64,000 bases of DNA, taken from the NCBI RefSeq assembly GCF_900091605.1, contig NZ_FMCQ01000010.1, forward strand, positions 186,001 to 250,000, given 5' to 3'. The position numbers and the translations under genes are program-made. The DNA is from Micromonospora tulbaghiae (lineage in GTDB: Bacteria > Actinomycetota > Actinomycetes > Mycobacteriales > Micromonosporaceae). Positions 1 through 8,145 of this stretch are shown piece by piece. Below the pieces are notes generated by a model, which was not told where the DNA came from, searched no databases, and worked only from the letters and a program-made list of their open reading frames with translations. Numbering within the stretch: the first letter of the stretch is position 1; every line of letters begins with the position of its first letter.

Positions 1-1
1 G

Positions 2-1021
2 CTCGTCGGGCACAAGTGGTTCACCTCGGCGCCGATGTGCGATCTGTTCCTGACGCTCGCCCAGGCGCCCGGCGGCCTCACCTGCTTCCTGGTCCCCCGG
101 GTGCTGCCCGACGGTGAACGCAACCCGATGCGGCTGATGCGGCTCAAGGACAAGCTCGGCAACCGCTCCAACGCCTCCGCCGAGGTCGAGTACGAGCACG
201 CGGTGGCGTGGCGCGTCGGCGACGAGGGCCGGGGCGTCCGCACCATCATCGACATGGTCAACCTGACCCGGCTGGACTGCGTGATCGGCGCCGCCGCCGG
301 GATGCGCCACGGCGTGACCACAGCCGTGCACCACGCCACCCACCGGCGCGCGTTCGGCAACTACCTGGCCGACCAGCCGCTGATGCGCAACGTGCTGGCC
401 GACCTGGCCGTCGAGTCCGAGGCCGCCACCGTGCTGATGATGCGGCTGGCCGGGGCGACCGACCGGTCGGCGCGCGGCGACGACGGCGAGACCGCGTTCA
501 AGCGCCTCGCCCTCGCAGTCGGCAAGTACTGGGTGTGCAAGCGCTGGCCGGGGCACGCCGCCGAGGCGCTGGAGTGCCTGGGCGGCAACGGCTACGTCGA
601 GGAGTCCGGCATGCCGCGGCTGTTCCGCGAGTCGCCGCTGAACTCGATCTGGGAGGGCTCCGGCAACGTCGCCGCGCTCGACGTGCTGCGCGCGCTCACC
701 CGGGAACCGCAGGTGCTCGCCGCGTACGAGGCGGAGGTGGCCGCCGCGGCCGGCGCGGACGCACGGCTGGACGCCGCGGTGCGCCGGGTGCGCGACGAAC
801 TGGCCGACCACACCGACCTGGAGCTGCGCGCCCGGCGGGTGGTGGAGCGGCTCGCGCTGGTGCTCCAGGGCGCGCTGCTGGTGCGCCACGGACACCCGGC
901 GGTCGCCGACGCGTTCTGCGCGTCCCGGCTCGACGGCGACCACGGTCAGGCGTACGGGACGCTGCCGGGCGGGCTGGACCTCGCCGCGATCATCGACCGC
1001 GCCACCCCGAAGATCGGCTGA
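2..1021 (+). CDS. Acyl-CoA dehydrogenase, AidB-like branch (5' end cut by window)
   Basis: The frame is open from the first bases of the window, so about 339 C-terminal residues are seen and the true start lies outside; the first internal Met at base 35 is not the start. The visible part covers the end of the middle beta domain (GHKWFTSAP at the extreme left) and the C-terminal FAD-binding helical domain. Motifs typical of the AidB branch are present: LKDKLGNRSNAS, LECLGGNGYVEESG and SIWEGSGN. The family oxidises acyl-CoA using FAD; AidB itself is linked to the alkylation response and binds DNA, but this exact role cannot be assigned here. The stop is followed within 4 bases by the MOSC gene, so the two are probably cotranscribed. 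Confidence 0.9.
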   Translation, partial: LVGHKWFTSAPMCDLFLTLAQAPGGLTCFLVPRVLPDGERNPMRLMRLKDKLGNRSNASAEVEYEHAVAWRVGDEGRGVRTIIDMVNLTRLDCVIGAAAGMRHGVTTAVHHATHRRAFGNYLADQPLMRNVLADLAVESEAATVLMMRLAGATDRSARGDDGETAFKRLALAVGKYWVCKRWPGHAAEALECLGGNGYVEESGMPRLFRESPLNSIWEGSGNVAALDVLRALTREPQVLAAYEAEVAAAAGADARLDAAVRRVRDELADHTDLELRARRVVERLALVLQGALLVRHGHPAVADAFCASRLDGDHGQAYGTLPGGLDLAAIIDRATPKIG

Positions 1022-1025
1022 GGGT

Positions 1026-1853
1026 GTGGTGACGCGGCTCGTCTCGGCCCACCTGTACCCGGTCAAGTCCCTGGGCGGCGTCGACGTCGACCGCGCCGAC
1101 GTCGAGCCGTGGGGGTTGCGTCACGACCGCCGCTGGGTGGTGCTGCGCCCCGACGGCGGCAAACTGGGCTCGACCGCCCTGCCGGCGCTGCTCGGCCTGA
1201 CCGCCGCCCCCGGTCCCGGGTCGATCACGCTCACCACCCGCGACGGGTCGTCGCTCACAGTCGCCGAACCGGTCGACGGGCCGCCGGTCGCCACCGACGT
1301 GTCCCGGCTGGACACGGTCCGGCTCGCCGCCGACGAGGCCCACGACTGGCTCTCCGCGCGGCTGGGCCGGCCGGTACGGCTGGCCTGGCTGGACGACCCG
1401 CGCCGCCGGCCGATGTCGGCCGAGCACGGCGGCGGGCCCGGCGATCCGCTGAACCTGTCCGACGCCGGACCGCTGCTGGTGGCCACACTGCCGTCGCTGC
1501 GGCGGCTGCGGGACTGGATCGTCGAGGGCGCGCTGGAACGCGGCGAGCCCGCGCCGGAGCCGCTGGCGATGGCCCGGTTCCGGCCGACGGTGGTGCTGGA
1601 CGGGCCGTTCGCGCCGTTCGCCGAGGACGGCTGGAGCCGGGTACGCGTCGGCGCCGTGGACTTCCGGGTCTCCGAACGCTGCGACCGCTGCGCCGTGACG
1701 CTCATCGACCCGGAGACCCTGGCCAGCGGGAAGGAGCCGATCCGCACCCTGGCCCGGCACCGGCGCCACGACGGGAAGACCTGGTTCGGCATCCGGCTCG
1801 TGCCGCTGACCACCGGCGAGATCCGGATCGGCAACCCGGTCGTCGTGGGCTGA
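1026..1853 (+). CDS. MOSC domain protein with MOSC N-terminal barrel
   Basis: 275 residues with a GTG start 4 bases after the preceding stop. The N-terminal half (about 1-115) matches the MOSC_N beta barrel, beginning LVSAHLYPVKSLGGV. The C-terminal half carries the MOSC domain with the conserved Cys region SERCDRCAVTLIDP and a terminal EIRIGNPVVV strand. Relatives such as YcbX and mARC bind molybdenum cofactor and reduce N-hydroxylated compounds; the Cys would be the Mo ligand. Function as a Moco-dependent reductase is inferred from family only. The close spacing suggests an operon with the acyl-CoA dehydrogenase. Confidence 0.85.
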   Translation: MVTRLVSAHLYPVKSLGGVDVDRADVEPWGLRHDRRWVVLRPDGGKLGSTALPALLGLTAAPGPGSITLTTRDGSSLTVAEPVDGPPVATDVSRLDTVRLAADEAHDWLSARLGRPVRLAWLDDPRRRPMSAEHGGGPGDPLNLSDAGPLLVATLPSLRRLRDWIVEGALERGEPAPEPLAMARFRPTVVLDGPFAPFAEDGWSRVRVGAVDFRVSERCDRCAVTLIDPETLASGKEPIRTLARHRRHDGKTWFGIRLVPLTTGEIRIGNPVVVG

Positions 1854-1863
1854 GCCGCATCGC

Positions 1864-2424
1864 TCAGCCCGCGCCGGACCGCCACTCGTCGGCCAGGATC
1901 GCGTAGACGAGCTGGTCGGCCCACTCGCCGCGGAACCGGTAGCTGCGCACGTGCCGCGCCTCCCGCCGCATTCCGAGCCGGGCCATCAGGCGCGCCGACG
2001 GCTCGTTGTCCGCGTGGCAGCGGGCCATCACCCGGTGCAGTCCGAACTCGCCGAAACCCCAGTCCAGCAGCGCGCCGGCCGCCTCCGTGGCCAGCCCTCG
2101 GCCACCGTGAGCGGGGTGGAAGACATACCCCAGCTCGGCGGTGCTGTCGACCCGGCTGCGCCAGACCAGCTCCACCGCGCCGATCACCCGGGCGTCGCCG
2201 ACCACTGCCAGGGTCAGGCAGTCGCCCTCCGCGCGCAGCGCGTCCTCCGCCGCCATCGCCGCGACCGACGACCGCGACTCCTCCCGCATACGCGGCCGGG
2301 CTCCGCGCATCCAGCGGACCACGTCCGGGCGGCGCTGCCAGGCGTGCACGTCGTCCAGGTCACCTGGCGTGACCGGGCGCAGCAGCAGCCGGGGCGTGGT
2401 CAGCGGGTACGTCGGGTGGGCCAC
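1864..2424 (-). CDS. GNAT family N-acetyltransferase (RimJ-like)
   Basis: 186 residues. The open frame extends further upstream, but the GTG at 2424 is preferred: the protein then begins VAHPTYPLTTPRLLLRPV, the usual start of RimJ/RimL-type acetyltransferases, and a -10-like TACCAT lies 6 bases upstream, fitting a leaderless transcript. The acetyl-CoA binding region is seen as GRGLATEAAGALLDWGF followed by NEPSARLMARLGMRREA. Substrate unknown; relatives acetylate protein N-termini, polyamines or antibiotics. It is divergent from the MalY-like gene and convergent with the MOSC gene. Confidence 0.85.
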   Translation of the reverse strand: MAHPTYPLTTPRLLLRPVTPGDLDDVHAWQRRPDVVRWMRGARPRMREESRSSVAAMAAEDALRAEGDCLTLAVVGDARVIGAVELVWRSRVDSTAELGYVFHPAHGGRGLATEAAGALLDWGFGEFGLHRVMARCHADNEPSARLMARLGMRREARHVRSYRFRGEWADQLVYAILADEWRSGAG

Positions 2425-2430
2425 CGCGCG

Positions 2431-2451
2431 ATGGTAGGGCGCGCCTAGGGT
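2431..2451. promoter_or_regulatory. Back-to-back -10 boxes of two leaderless genes
   Basis: On the plus strand TAGGGT (2446-2451) ends 7 bases before the ATG at 2459. On the minus strand TACCAT (bases 2436-2431) ends 6 bases before the GTG at 2424. In both cases transcription would start at or next to the start codon, and no ribosome binding site fits in the 34 bases between the two starts. Inferred from spacing and the actinobacterial TANNNT consensus; no clear -35 boxes. Confidence 0.55.
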
Positions 2452-2458
2452 GGGCCGC

Positions 2459-3667
2459 ATGGTCGTTTCCGCGGACGACGGCAACCCGCTCACCCAGCTC
2501 ACGCTCGACCAGCTCCGGCAGCGCACCAGCGTGAAGTGGCGGCTGTACCCGCCGGACGTGCTGCCGCTGTGGGTCGCCGAGCAGGACGTGCCGCTGGCGC
2601 CGCCGGTGGCCGAGGCGCTGCGCCGGGCCGTCGAGCTGGGCGACACCGGCTACTCGTACGGCACCGCGTACGCCGAGGCGGTCGGCGGGTTCGCCGCGCA
2701 GCGGTGGGACTGGGCCGACTTCCCGGTCGGCCGCACCACGCTCGTACCGGACGTGATGATGGGTACGGTCGAGGTGCTGCGCCTGGTCACCGACCCTGGT
2801 GACGCGGTGGTGGTCACTCCCCCGGTCTACCCGCCGTTCTACGCGTTCGTCACCAACGCCGGGCGGCAGATCCTCGAGGCGCCGCTCGGCGCGGACCAGC
2901 GGCTCGACCCGGCCGCGCTGGAGGAGGCGTGCCGGCGTGCCCGCGCGATCGGCGACCGGCCGGCGTTCCTGCTCTGCAACCCGCACAACCCGACCGGTGT
3001 GGTCCACCGGCCCGACGAGCTGGCCACTGTCGCCGCACTGGCCGCCCGGCACGGCGTACGGGTGGTGGCCGACGAGATCCACTCGCCGCTGGCGCTGCCC
3101 GGCGCGCGGTTCACTCCGTACCTGACTGTGCCGGGCGCCCAGAACGCGTTCGCGCTGGTGTCGGCGTCGAAGGCGTGGAACCTGGCCGGGCTGAAGGCGG
3201 CGCTGGCGGTTGCCGGGCCGGACGCGGCGGACGACCTGGCCCGGATGCCGGAGGAGGTCAGCCACGGTCCCAGTCACCTCGGGGTGCTCGCGCACACCGC
3301 CGCGTTCCGGGCCGGCGGTCCGTGGCTGGACCGGCTGCTCGACGGCCTGGACGCGAACCGGGCGCTGCTCGGGTCGCTGCTGGCCGAGCACCTGCCCACC
3401 GTGTCGTGGCGGCCGCCCGAGGGCACGTACCTGGCCTGGCTGGACTGCCGGCGCCTCGGCGTGCCCACGGAGGCGGGCGACGGACCGGGGGTGGCGAGCG
3501 ACCTGGCCGGTCCGGCGCGGATGTTCCTCGACCGGGCCCGGGTGGCGCTCAGCTCCGGGCACGTCTTCGGCGCCGGTGGCGCCGGCTTCGTGCGGCTCAA
3601 CTTCGCCACCTCCCCCGCCGTGCTCACCGAGGCGGTCACCCGGATGGGCCGCGCGACGCGCTCCTGA
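2459..3667 (+). CDS. MalY/PatB-type PLP-dependent C-S lyase or aminotransferase
   Basis: 402 residues from the ATG at 2459; an in-frame GTG at 2450 overlaps the presumed -10 box and is less likely. Fold-type I PLP enzyme: N-terminal [20 protein letters not shown] is typical of MalY/PatB, the substrate-loop region GDTGYSYG follows, [12 protein letters not shown] binds the cofactor, [10 protein letters not shown] supplies the Asp, and [12 protein letters not shown] holds the Schiff-base Lys (about residue 238). Relatives cleave cystathionine or other cysteine S-conjugates to pyruvate, ammonia and a thiol. The reaction is a family inference. Confidence 0.88.
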   Translation: MVVSADDGNPLTQLTLDQLRQRTSVKWRLYPPDVLPLWVAEQDVPLAPPVAEALRRAVELGDTGYSYGTAYAEAVGGFAAQRWDWADFPVGRTTLVPDVMMGTVEVLRLVTDPGDAVVVTPPVYPPFYAFVTNAGRQILEAPLGADQRLDPAALEEACRRARAIGDRPAFLLCNPHNPTGVVHRPDELATVAALAARHGVRVVADEIHSPLALPGARFTPYLTVPGAQNAFALVSASKAWNLAGLKAALAVAGPDAADDLARMPEEVSHGPSHLGVLAHTAAFRAGGPWLDRLLDGLDANRALLGSLLAEHLPTVSWRPPEGTYLAWLDCRRLGVPTEAGDGPGVASDLAGPARMFLDRARVALSSGHVFGAGGAGFVRLNFATSPAVLTEAVTRMGRATRS

Positions 3668-3674
3668 GGGGGGG

Positions 3675-4097
3675 TCAGCCCAGAGCTTTGCGCAGCAGCG
3701 CCGTCAGCTGGTCCTGTTCCTGGGGTGTCAGTCGCCCGACCGCCGAGCGGGCGAAGGTGAAGGCGGCGGCGAACCGATGGTAGATCTCATCGCCTCGGGG
3801 AGTTCGCGCCACGAGCCGCGCGCGGCGGTCCCGGGGATTCGGTTCACGGGTGACGAGGCCGAGCGCTTCGAGCCGCACCACGATCTGGGTGATGTTGGAG
3901 GCGTCACAGCCCAGTTCCTCGGCCAGGGCGCCCATGCCGCGTCGCTCGTCGAGTCGTCCGAGCACACATGCCTGGGCCGGGCTCAGCGACAGCTCGGCCG
4001 CGGCCGCCTCGTAGGCACGGTCGTATACGTCGACCAGGTCGAACAACGCGGCCTCCGCATCGGACGAGGCGGTCACGGGTCCGCTGGGCAGTGCCAT
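3675..4097 (-). CDS. MarR family transcriptional regulator
   Basis: About 140 residues from the ATG at 4097; the frame is open 51 bases further, but ATG 4097 has TTGAGC-17-TAGGCT placed 7 bases upstream. The winged helix is seen as LSPAQACVLGRLDERRGM, the recognition segment CDASNITQIVVRLEALGLV and the wing EPNPRDRRARLVARTPRG. MarR dimers repress by binding inverted repeats and are released by small ligands or oxidants. The gene is divergent from a quinone oxidoreductase gene and two matching inverted repeats lie between them, so it probably represses itself and that oxidoreductase. Confidence 0.9.
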   Translation of the reverse strand: MALPSGPVTASSDAEAALFDLVDVYDRAYEAAAAELSLSPAQACVLGRLDERRGMGALAEELGCDASNITQIVVRLEALGLVTREPNPRDRRARLVARTPRGDEIYHRFAAAFTFARSAVGRLTPQEQDQLTALLRKALG

Positions 4098-4104
4098 GGC
4101 ACCC

Positions 4105-4167
4105 AGCCTAGAGCAGATGCTTGATTCGCTCAAATACTTGTGCTCCACTGATCCTTGATTAACTCAA
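4105..4167. promoter_or_regulatory. Divergent promoter with two TTGA-N5-TCAA operators
   Basis: TTGATTCGCTCAA (4121-4133) and TTGATTAACTCAA (4155-4167) are near-identical 13-base inverted repeats with centres 34 bases apart. The first contains the marR -35 hexamer (TTGAGC on the minus strand, 17 bases from TAGGCT). The second sits where the -10 of the oxidoreductase promoter is expected, just upstream of its Shine-Dalgarno sequence. The placement fits autorepression and repression of both genes by the adjacent MarR. Binding is inferred. Confidence 0.7.
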
Positions 4168-4183
4168 GCAACGGGGAGGTCAG

Positions 4184-5182
4184 ATGGACGGCAGAGCCGA
4201 GCACACAGCGGGCGGCGCGGTCCCGAGGCCGCGGATGAACGCGGTCGTCCTGGATCGGTTCGGTGGAGTCGGCGAGCTCTCGTCGCGCCGGATACCGCTT
4301 CCGGAGGTCGGCGCCGACGACGTCCTCATCCGGGTGGAGTCCGCAGGGGTCGGGTCCTGGGACGCGGGCGAGCGGGAGGGGGAATACGACGGGGTCTTCG
4401 GTGTCGCGTCGAGCTTCCCCTACGTCCTCGGCTGGGACGGCGCGGGCGCGGTGGCCGCTGTCGGACGCGACGTCACCCGGTTCGAGGTGGGCGAGCGTGT
4501 CTACGCCGCGACGATGCCGGTGCCGCGCGGCGGCTTCTACGCCGAGTACGCCGTCGTCGAGGCGGAGTTCGTCGCGCGCGTGCCCGACCGGATGCCGACC
4601 GGACAGGCCGGCGCGATGGCCTGGGACGCCCTGACCGCGCTGAGCGGCCTCGACCTGCTCGGCCTGCGGCCGGACGAGACGCTCATGGTCTTCGGCGCCA
4701 GCGGGGGCATCGGGCACATGGCCGTGCAACTGGCGCGGCATCGTGGCATCCGGGTGCTGGCAGTAGCCTCCGGTGACGACGGCGTCGCCCTGGCCCGGCG
4801 ACTGGGCGCCGACGACGCGGTCGACGGCCGCAGGGACGATGTGCCGGCCGCAGCGCTGGAGTTCGCACCGGGCGGACTGGACGCGGCTCTGGTCACAGTG
4901 GGCGGCGGAACCGCCGAACGCGCTCTTCACGCGATCCGGAACTCGGGGCGGATCGCCTGGCCGAACGGCGTCCTGCCCGCGCTCGCGTCGTCGCCGGGCG
5001 CGCCGGTGTCCCACTACGACGGCGATCGAAGCCGCGCCGCCACCGATCGGCTGAACGCGATCATCGAGGCGGGCTCCTTCGAGGTCCACGTCGCCCGGGC
5101 CTTCCCGTTGGAGCGGGTCCAGGATGCACACCGCGCCCTGGATGATCACTACGTCGGGAAGCTGGCACTCACGGTCGGATGA
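4184..5182 (+). CDS. NADPH:quinone oxidoreductase, zinc-independent MDR family
   Basis: 332 residues; ATG preceded by GGGGAGG. GroES-like domain (about 15-130) followed by a Rossmann domain with the nucleotide loop FGASGGIGHMAVQLARHRG. The catalytic zinc Cys/His set of true alcohol dehydrogenases is absent, and the ending HRALDDHYVGKLALTVG is typical of the quinone oxidoreductase/zeta-crystallin branch. It probably reduces quinones or enones with NADPH. Divergent from the marR gene with shared operators, which suggests induction by an electrophile or quinone sensed by MarR. Confidence 0.88.
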   Translation: MDGRAEHTAGGAVPRPRMNAVVLDRFGGVGELSSRRIPLPEVGADDVLIRVESAGVGSWDAGEREGEYDGVFGVASSFPYVLGWDGAGAVAAVGRDVTRFEVGERVYAATMPVPRGGFYAEYAVVEAEFVARVPDRMPTGQAGAMAWDALTALSGLDLLGLRPDETLMVFGASGGIGHMAVQLARHRGIRVLAVASGDDGVALARRLGADDAVDGRRDDVPAAALEFAPGGLDAALVTVGGGTAERALHAIRNSGRIAWPNGVLPALASSPGAPVSHYDGDRSRAATDRLNAIIEAGSFEVHVARAFPLERVQDAHRALDDHYVGKLALTVG

Positions 5183-5289
5183 GGCGCCGCCGCTGGTGGA
5201 GCTCGGTGACTCAGGGCCGGCCCGGCCGCCGACCGTGCTGCGCCACAGCCCGCGCCACGGCGCCCGTGGGGTCGGCGCCAGCGAGAGCA

Positions 5290-5505
5290 CCGCACCAGTC
5301 GGCGGCGCGCCAGCAGGTCCGACAGCACCACCGGGTCGAAGGACCGCAGCCGTGACCAGAGCCCGGCGCACGGTTCCTGCGGCTCCTGGGCCTGCGGTCC
5401 GCACAGGTGCGCGACCGCGCCGGCCACCGGCAGGCCGGCGCGGTCGAGCAGCAGTTGCCGGGCGAGCGTCGCCCGGTTGAGCGCGCGCCGGCCGAGCACT
5501 GTCAT
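5290..5505 (-). pseudogene. Remnant of AlkZ-like winged-helix DNA glycosylase (HTH_42)
   Basis: The first about 72 residues from the ATG at 5505 match the N-terminus of the HTH_42/AlkZ family: LNRATLARQLLLDRAGLP, GPQAQEPQEP and GLWSRLRSFDPVVLSDLL. The motif QAQEPQ carries the catalytic QxQ-type residues of this family. After RRRLVR the similarity stops, the frame becomes low-complexity and runs into the neighbouring gene's 3' end; full-length members have about 350-400 residues. No other frame continues the protein. Read as a truncated, dead gene. The remaining bases 5183-5289 and 5506-5526 show nothing recognisable. Confidence 0.6.
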
Positions 5506-5526
5506 GGCCGCCGTCCCCCGGCCGGC

Positions 5527-6111
5527 TCAGGTGGTGGTCTGCCCGTCGATGCTCTCGCGCAGGATGTCCGCGTGCCCGGCGTGCTGCGTGGTCTCGGCGA
5601 TGACGTGGATCAGCGCCCGCCGGACGCTGCGGACCGAGCCCGGCTCGTTCCACGGCGCGTCCGGCACCGGCCAGGTCGCCGACAGGTCCTCGACGCCGGC
5701 GACGATCTCCTCGGTACGCGCGGCGATGCGGGCGTACCGGTCGAGGATCGCCGGCAGCGTGTCCTCGGGCAGCATCTGGAAGTCACGTCCCCGGTCGATC
5801 GCCCACTGCGGCAGCTCGCGGGCCTGGCCGGACATGAAGTCCTCCCAGGTGACGCCCTCGGGCAGGGCGAAGGACATCGCCGAGGGGCCCTCGACCACGA
5901 ACCGCAGCCACGCCTCCTCGGTGGACGCGACGTGCTTGATCAGGCCGCCGAGGCAGAGCGCGCTGACTGTCGGCTTCTGCCCGGCCTGCTCGTCGGTGAG
6001 GCCGCGCACCGCGTTGATCAGCATGTTCCGGGCGTCGGCGAGCTCGGCCAGCAGGTCGGCCCGCTCGGCGTCGAGGGTGGTGGGGGTCGTGGTGGTGCCG
6101 GTCATCGTCAT
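5527..6111 (-). CDS. DinB family protein (DUF664)
   Basis: 194 residues; start supported by GGAAGGAA upstream. Four-helix DinB fold: an N-terminal helix around ERADLLAELADARNMLINAVRGLT, His in LGGLIKHVASTEEAWLR, and the C-terminal pair in SVRRALIHVIAETTQHAGHADILRESIDG. The three His residues (near residues 62, 168 and 176) are placed like the metal ligands of the family. Members include thiol-dependent metal enzymes, for example bacillithiol- or mycothiol-dependent S-transferases; the substrate is not predictable. Divergent from the WYL regulator. Confidence 0.85.
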   Translation of the reverse strand: MTMTGTTTTPTTLDAERADLLAELADARNMLINAVRGLTDEQAGQKPTVSALCLGGLIKHVASTEEAWLRFVVEGPSAMSFALPEGVTWEDFMSGQARELPQWAIDRGRDFQMLPEDTLPAILDRYARIAARTEEIVAGVEDLSATWPVPDAPWNEPGSVRSVRRALIHVIAETTQHAGHADILRESIDGQTTT

Positions 6112-6169
6112 CGGTTCCTTCCGGTCCTGATCGGTACGGGTCCACCCTCGCAGGCATAGCGGTCAGAAA

Positions 6170-7201
6170 GTGTCCTCTTCTCGCGGCAGAATGCGTGTCG
6201 TGCCGAAGACTTCCGCCCGACTGCTCTCGCTGCTGTCCCTGTTGCAGGCGCGACGGGACTGGCCGGGATCGCTGCTCGCCGAACGGCTGCGGGTCAGCCC
6301 GCGTACCGTGCGCCGCGACGTCGACCGGCTGCGCGAGCTGGGCTATCCGATCGAGAGCGCCAAGGGGCCGGACGGCGGCTACCGGCTGGGCGCCGGTTCC
6401 GCGCTGCCGCCGCTGCTCTTCGACGACGAGCAGGCCGTCGCGCTCACCGTGGCGTTGCAGACCGCCGCCAGCGGCGTGACCGGCATCGAGGAGGCGGCCG
6501 CGCGGGCGCTGACCACGGTGCGGCAGGTGATGCCGGCGCGGCTGCGGCACCGGGTGGACGGGCTGCGGGTGGTCGACGTGCAACGCGCCGGTACGCCCGC
6601 CCGGCACCGGGTGGAACCGGCGCTGCTGATGACGTTGAGCGCCGCCGTGCACGCCCGCGAGGAGTTGCGCTTCGACTACGAGTCGGTGTCCGCCGCGCCG
6701 CCGGATCCGAACCGGCCGCCGCGCCGGGTGCAGCCGCACCACCTCGTCACCTGGGGTGGGCGCTGGTACCTCGTCGCCTGGGACCTCGACCGCGACGACT
6801 GGCGCACGTTCCGGGTCGACCGGATCAGCCCGCGTACGCCCACCGGCCCCCGGTTCACGCCCCGTGAGCTGCCTGGCGGGGACGTGGCCGCGTACGTCGC
6901 CGGCCGGTTCAAGGGCGGCACCGGCCCGGGCGACTGGCCCTGCCGGGGCGAGGTGATCCTCGACCTGCCCGCCCGGACGGTCTCTGCGTGGACCCGCGAC
7001 GGGATCGTCGAGGAACTGGGCCCGGACCGCTGCCGGCTGGTGCTCGGCGCCTGGTCGTGGCCCGGGCTGGCCGCCGTGCTCGGCCGCTACGACGCCGACA
7101 TCGAGGTGGTCGGCCCGCCGGAGCTACGGGAGGCGTTCGCCCGCCTGGCCCGCCGCTACGCCGCCGCCGCACAGACCCCGGACTCGCCGCGCACCGGCTG
7201 A
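6170..7201 (+). CDS. HTH-11/WYL domain transcriptional regulator (YafY type)
   Basis: 343 residues from the GTG at 6170; TAGCGG seven bases upstream would fit a leaderless start. ATG 6191 or GTG 6200 (VPKTSARLLSLL) are alternatives because homologues begin at that point. N-terminal winged helix: LLSLLQARRDWPGSLLAERLRVSPRTVRRDVDRLRELGYP. The WYL domain follows at about 145-230 (RRVQPHHLVTWGGRWYLVAWDLDRDDWRTFRVDRI), then a WCX-type C-terminus. WYL domains sense ligands, sometimes nucleic acid. Its target may be the divergent dinB-like gene; that is inference from position. Confidence 0.88.
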   Translation: MSSSRGRMRVVPKTSARLLSLLSLLQARRDWPGSLLAERLRVSPRTVRRDVDRLRELGYPIESAKGPDGGYRLGAGSALPPLLFDDEQAVALTVALQTAASGVTGIEEAAARALTTVRQVMPARLRHRVDGLRVVDVQRAGTPARHRVEPALLMTLSAAVHAREELRFDYESVSAAPPDPNRPPRRVQPHHLVTWGGRWYLVAWDLDRDDWRTFRVDRISPRTPTGPRFTPRELPGGDVAAYVAGRFKGGTGPGDWPCRGEVILDLPARTVSAWTRDGIVEELGPDRCRLVLGAWSWPGLAAVLGRYDADIEVVGPPELREAFARLARRYAAAAQTPDSPRTG

Positions 7202-7233
7202 CCGCGCCTCCCACTGCCCGGGTCGCGCCGGTG

Positions 7234-7545
7234 TCAGTCGGTGGGCAGGAGCGGGCGCATGAACGTGCGCTCGTACCGCAGGACGCAGCCCGACTCGTCG
7301 CGGATCCGGTCGGCGGCGACGAACTCCGGGTCCACCCCGAACCGGGCCCGGTACTGCTCGTACGCCGCCAGGCTCTCGAAGCTGAACAGCGCCTCGGCCC
7401 GGTCGCTGGCGCCCTCGGCGGGCAGGAAGTAGCCGTGGTGCACGCCGCCGTGCCGTGCCACCAGCCGCATCCAGGTGCGGGCGAAGCGCTCGAACGCCTC
7501 GGTCTTCGCGGGGTCGATCGTGTAGTGCACGACGCAGGTGATCAC
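7234..7545 (-). CDS. NIPSNAP family protein
   Basis: 103 residues beginning MITCVVHYTIDPAKTEAFERFARTWMRLVARHGG, a small ferredoxin-like alpha-beta barrel typical of NIPSNAP proteins, with FSFESLAAYEQYRARF in the middle. The GTG start has TATCGT six bases upstream and no room for a ribosome binding site, so the transcript is probably leaderless. No enzymatic activity can be assigned; bacterial members are small dimeric barrels near oxidoreductases, and here a flavin reductase gene lies directly upstream on the same strand. Confidence 0.8.
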   Translation of the reverse strand: MITCVVHYTIDPAKTEAFERFARTWMRLVARHGGVHHGYFLPAEGASDRAEALFSFESLAAYEQYRARFGVDPEFVAADRIRDESGCVLRYERTFMRPLLPTD

Positions 7546-7551
7546 CCGGCC

Positions 7552-7557
7552 ACGATA
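7552..7557 (-). promoter_or_regulatory. -10 box of a leaderless promoter (NIPSNAP gene)
   Basis: TATCGT on the minus strand is separated from the GTG start codon by six bases, the geometry of an actinobacterial leaderless transcript. No recognisable -35 box. Confidence 0.45.
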
Positions 7558-7579
7558 GCGACGCCCGGTCCCCTGCCGC

Positions 7580-8113
7580 TCAGGCGGCGGAGCGGCGGTC
7601 GCCGGGGTCGGTCGTGCCGGCGAGGCCGGCGTACCGCCCCCGGTGGTAGAGCAGCGGCGACCCGACGTCGGCGTGCCGCAACAGCTCCGGTTCGGCCAGC
7701 ACGATCGCGTGGTCGCCGACGACCACCCGGTCCACCACCCGGCACAGCAGCCAGGCCAGCGTGTCGTCGAGGACCGGCACCCCCTCGGGGCCGGGCCGCC
7801 AGCGGGTCGGCTCGGCGAACCGGTCGATCCCGCTGGTGGCGAACCTCCGGGCCACCTCGTGCTGGCCGTGCCCGAGCAGGTGCACCCCGACGTGCCGGGC
7901 CCGGGACACCACCGGCCAGCTCGACGAGCCCAGGTCCAGGCAGAACGAGACGATCGGCGGCCGCAGCGACACAGCGGTGAACGAGGTGGCGGTGAACCCG
8001 GCCGCGGGCGGACCGGCGGCGGTGACCACCGTGACGGTGCTGGCCTGGTGGCGCAGCAGCGTCCGCAGCGCGTCGGCGTCGGCGTCGACCGGGGCGTCGG
8101 CGGGCTCGGGCAC
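7580..8113 (-). CDS. Flavin reductase family (FMN-binding split barrel) protein
   Basis: 177 residues. The frame is open upstream, but GTG at 8113 is preferred because GGAGG stands six bases before it. Split-barrel motifs: STVTVVTA, AAGFTATSFTAVSLRPPIVSFCLD, and a C-terminal LLYHRGRYAGL. Such proteins reduce FMN or FAD with NAD(P)H and supply reduced flavin to a monooxygenase. It is 32 bases downstream of the YeiH exporter gene on the same strand. A role in sulfonate or sulfite metabolism is possible from that linkage only. Confidence 0.85.
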   Translation of the reverse strand: MPEPADAPVDADADALRTLLRHQASTVTVVTAAGPPAAGFTATSFTAVSLRPPIVSFCLDLGSSSWPVVSRARHVGVHLLGHGQHEVARRFATSGIDRFAEPTRWRPGPEGVPVLDDTLAWLLCRVVDRVVVGDHAIVLAEPELLRHADVGSPLLYHRGRYAGLAGTTDPGDRRSAA

Positions 8114-8145
8114 GGCGTTCCTCCAAGGTGTACGGGGGCGTGGGG

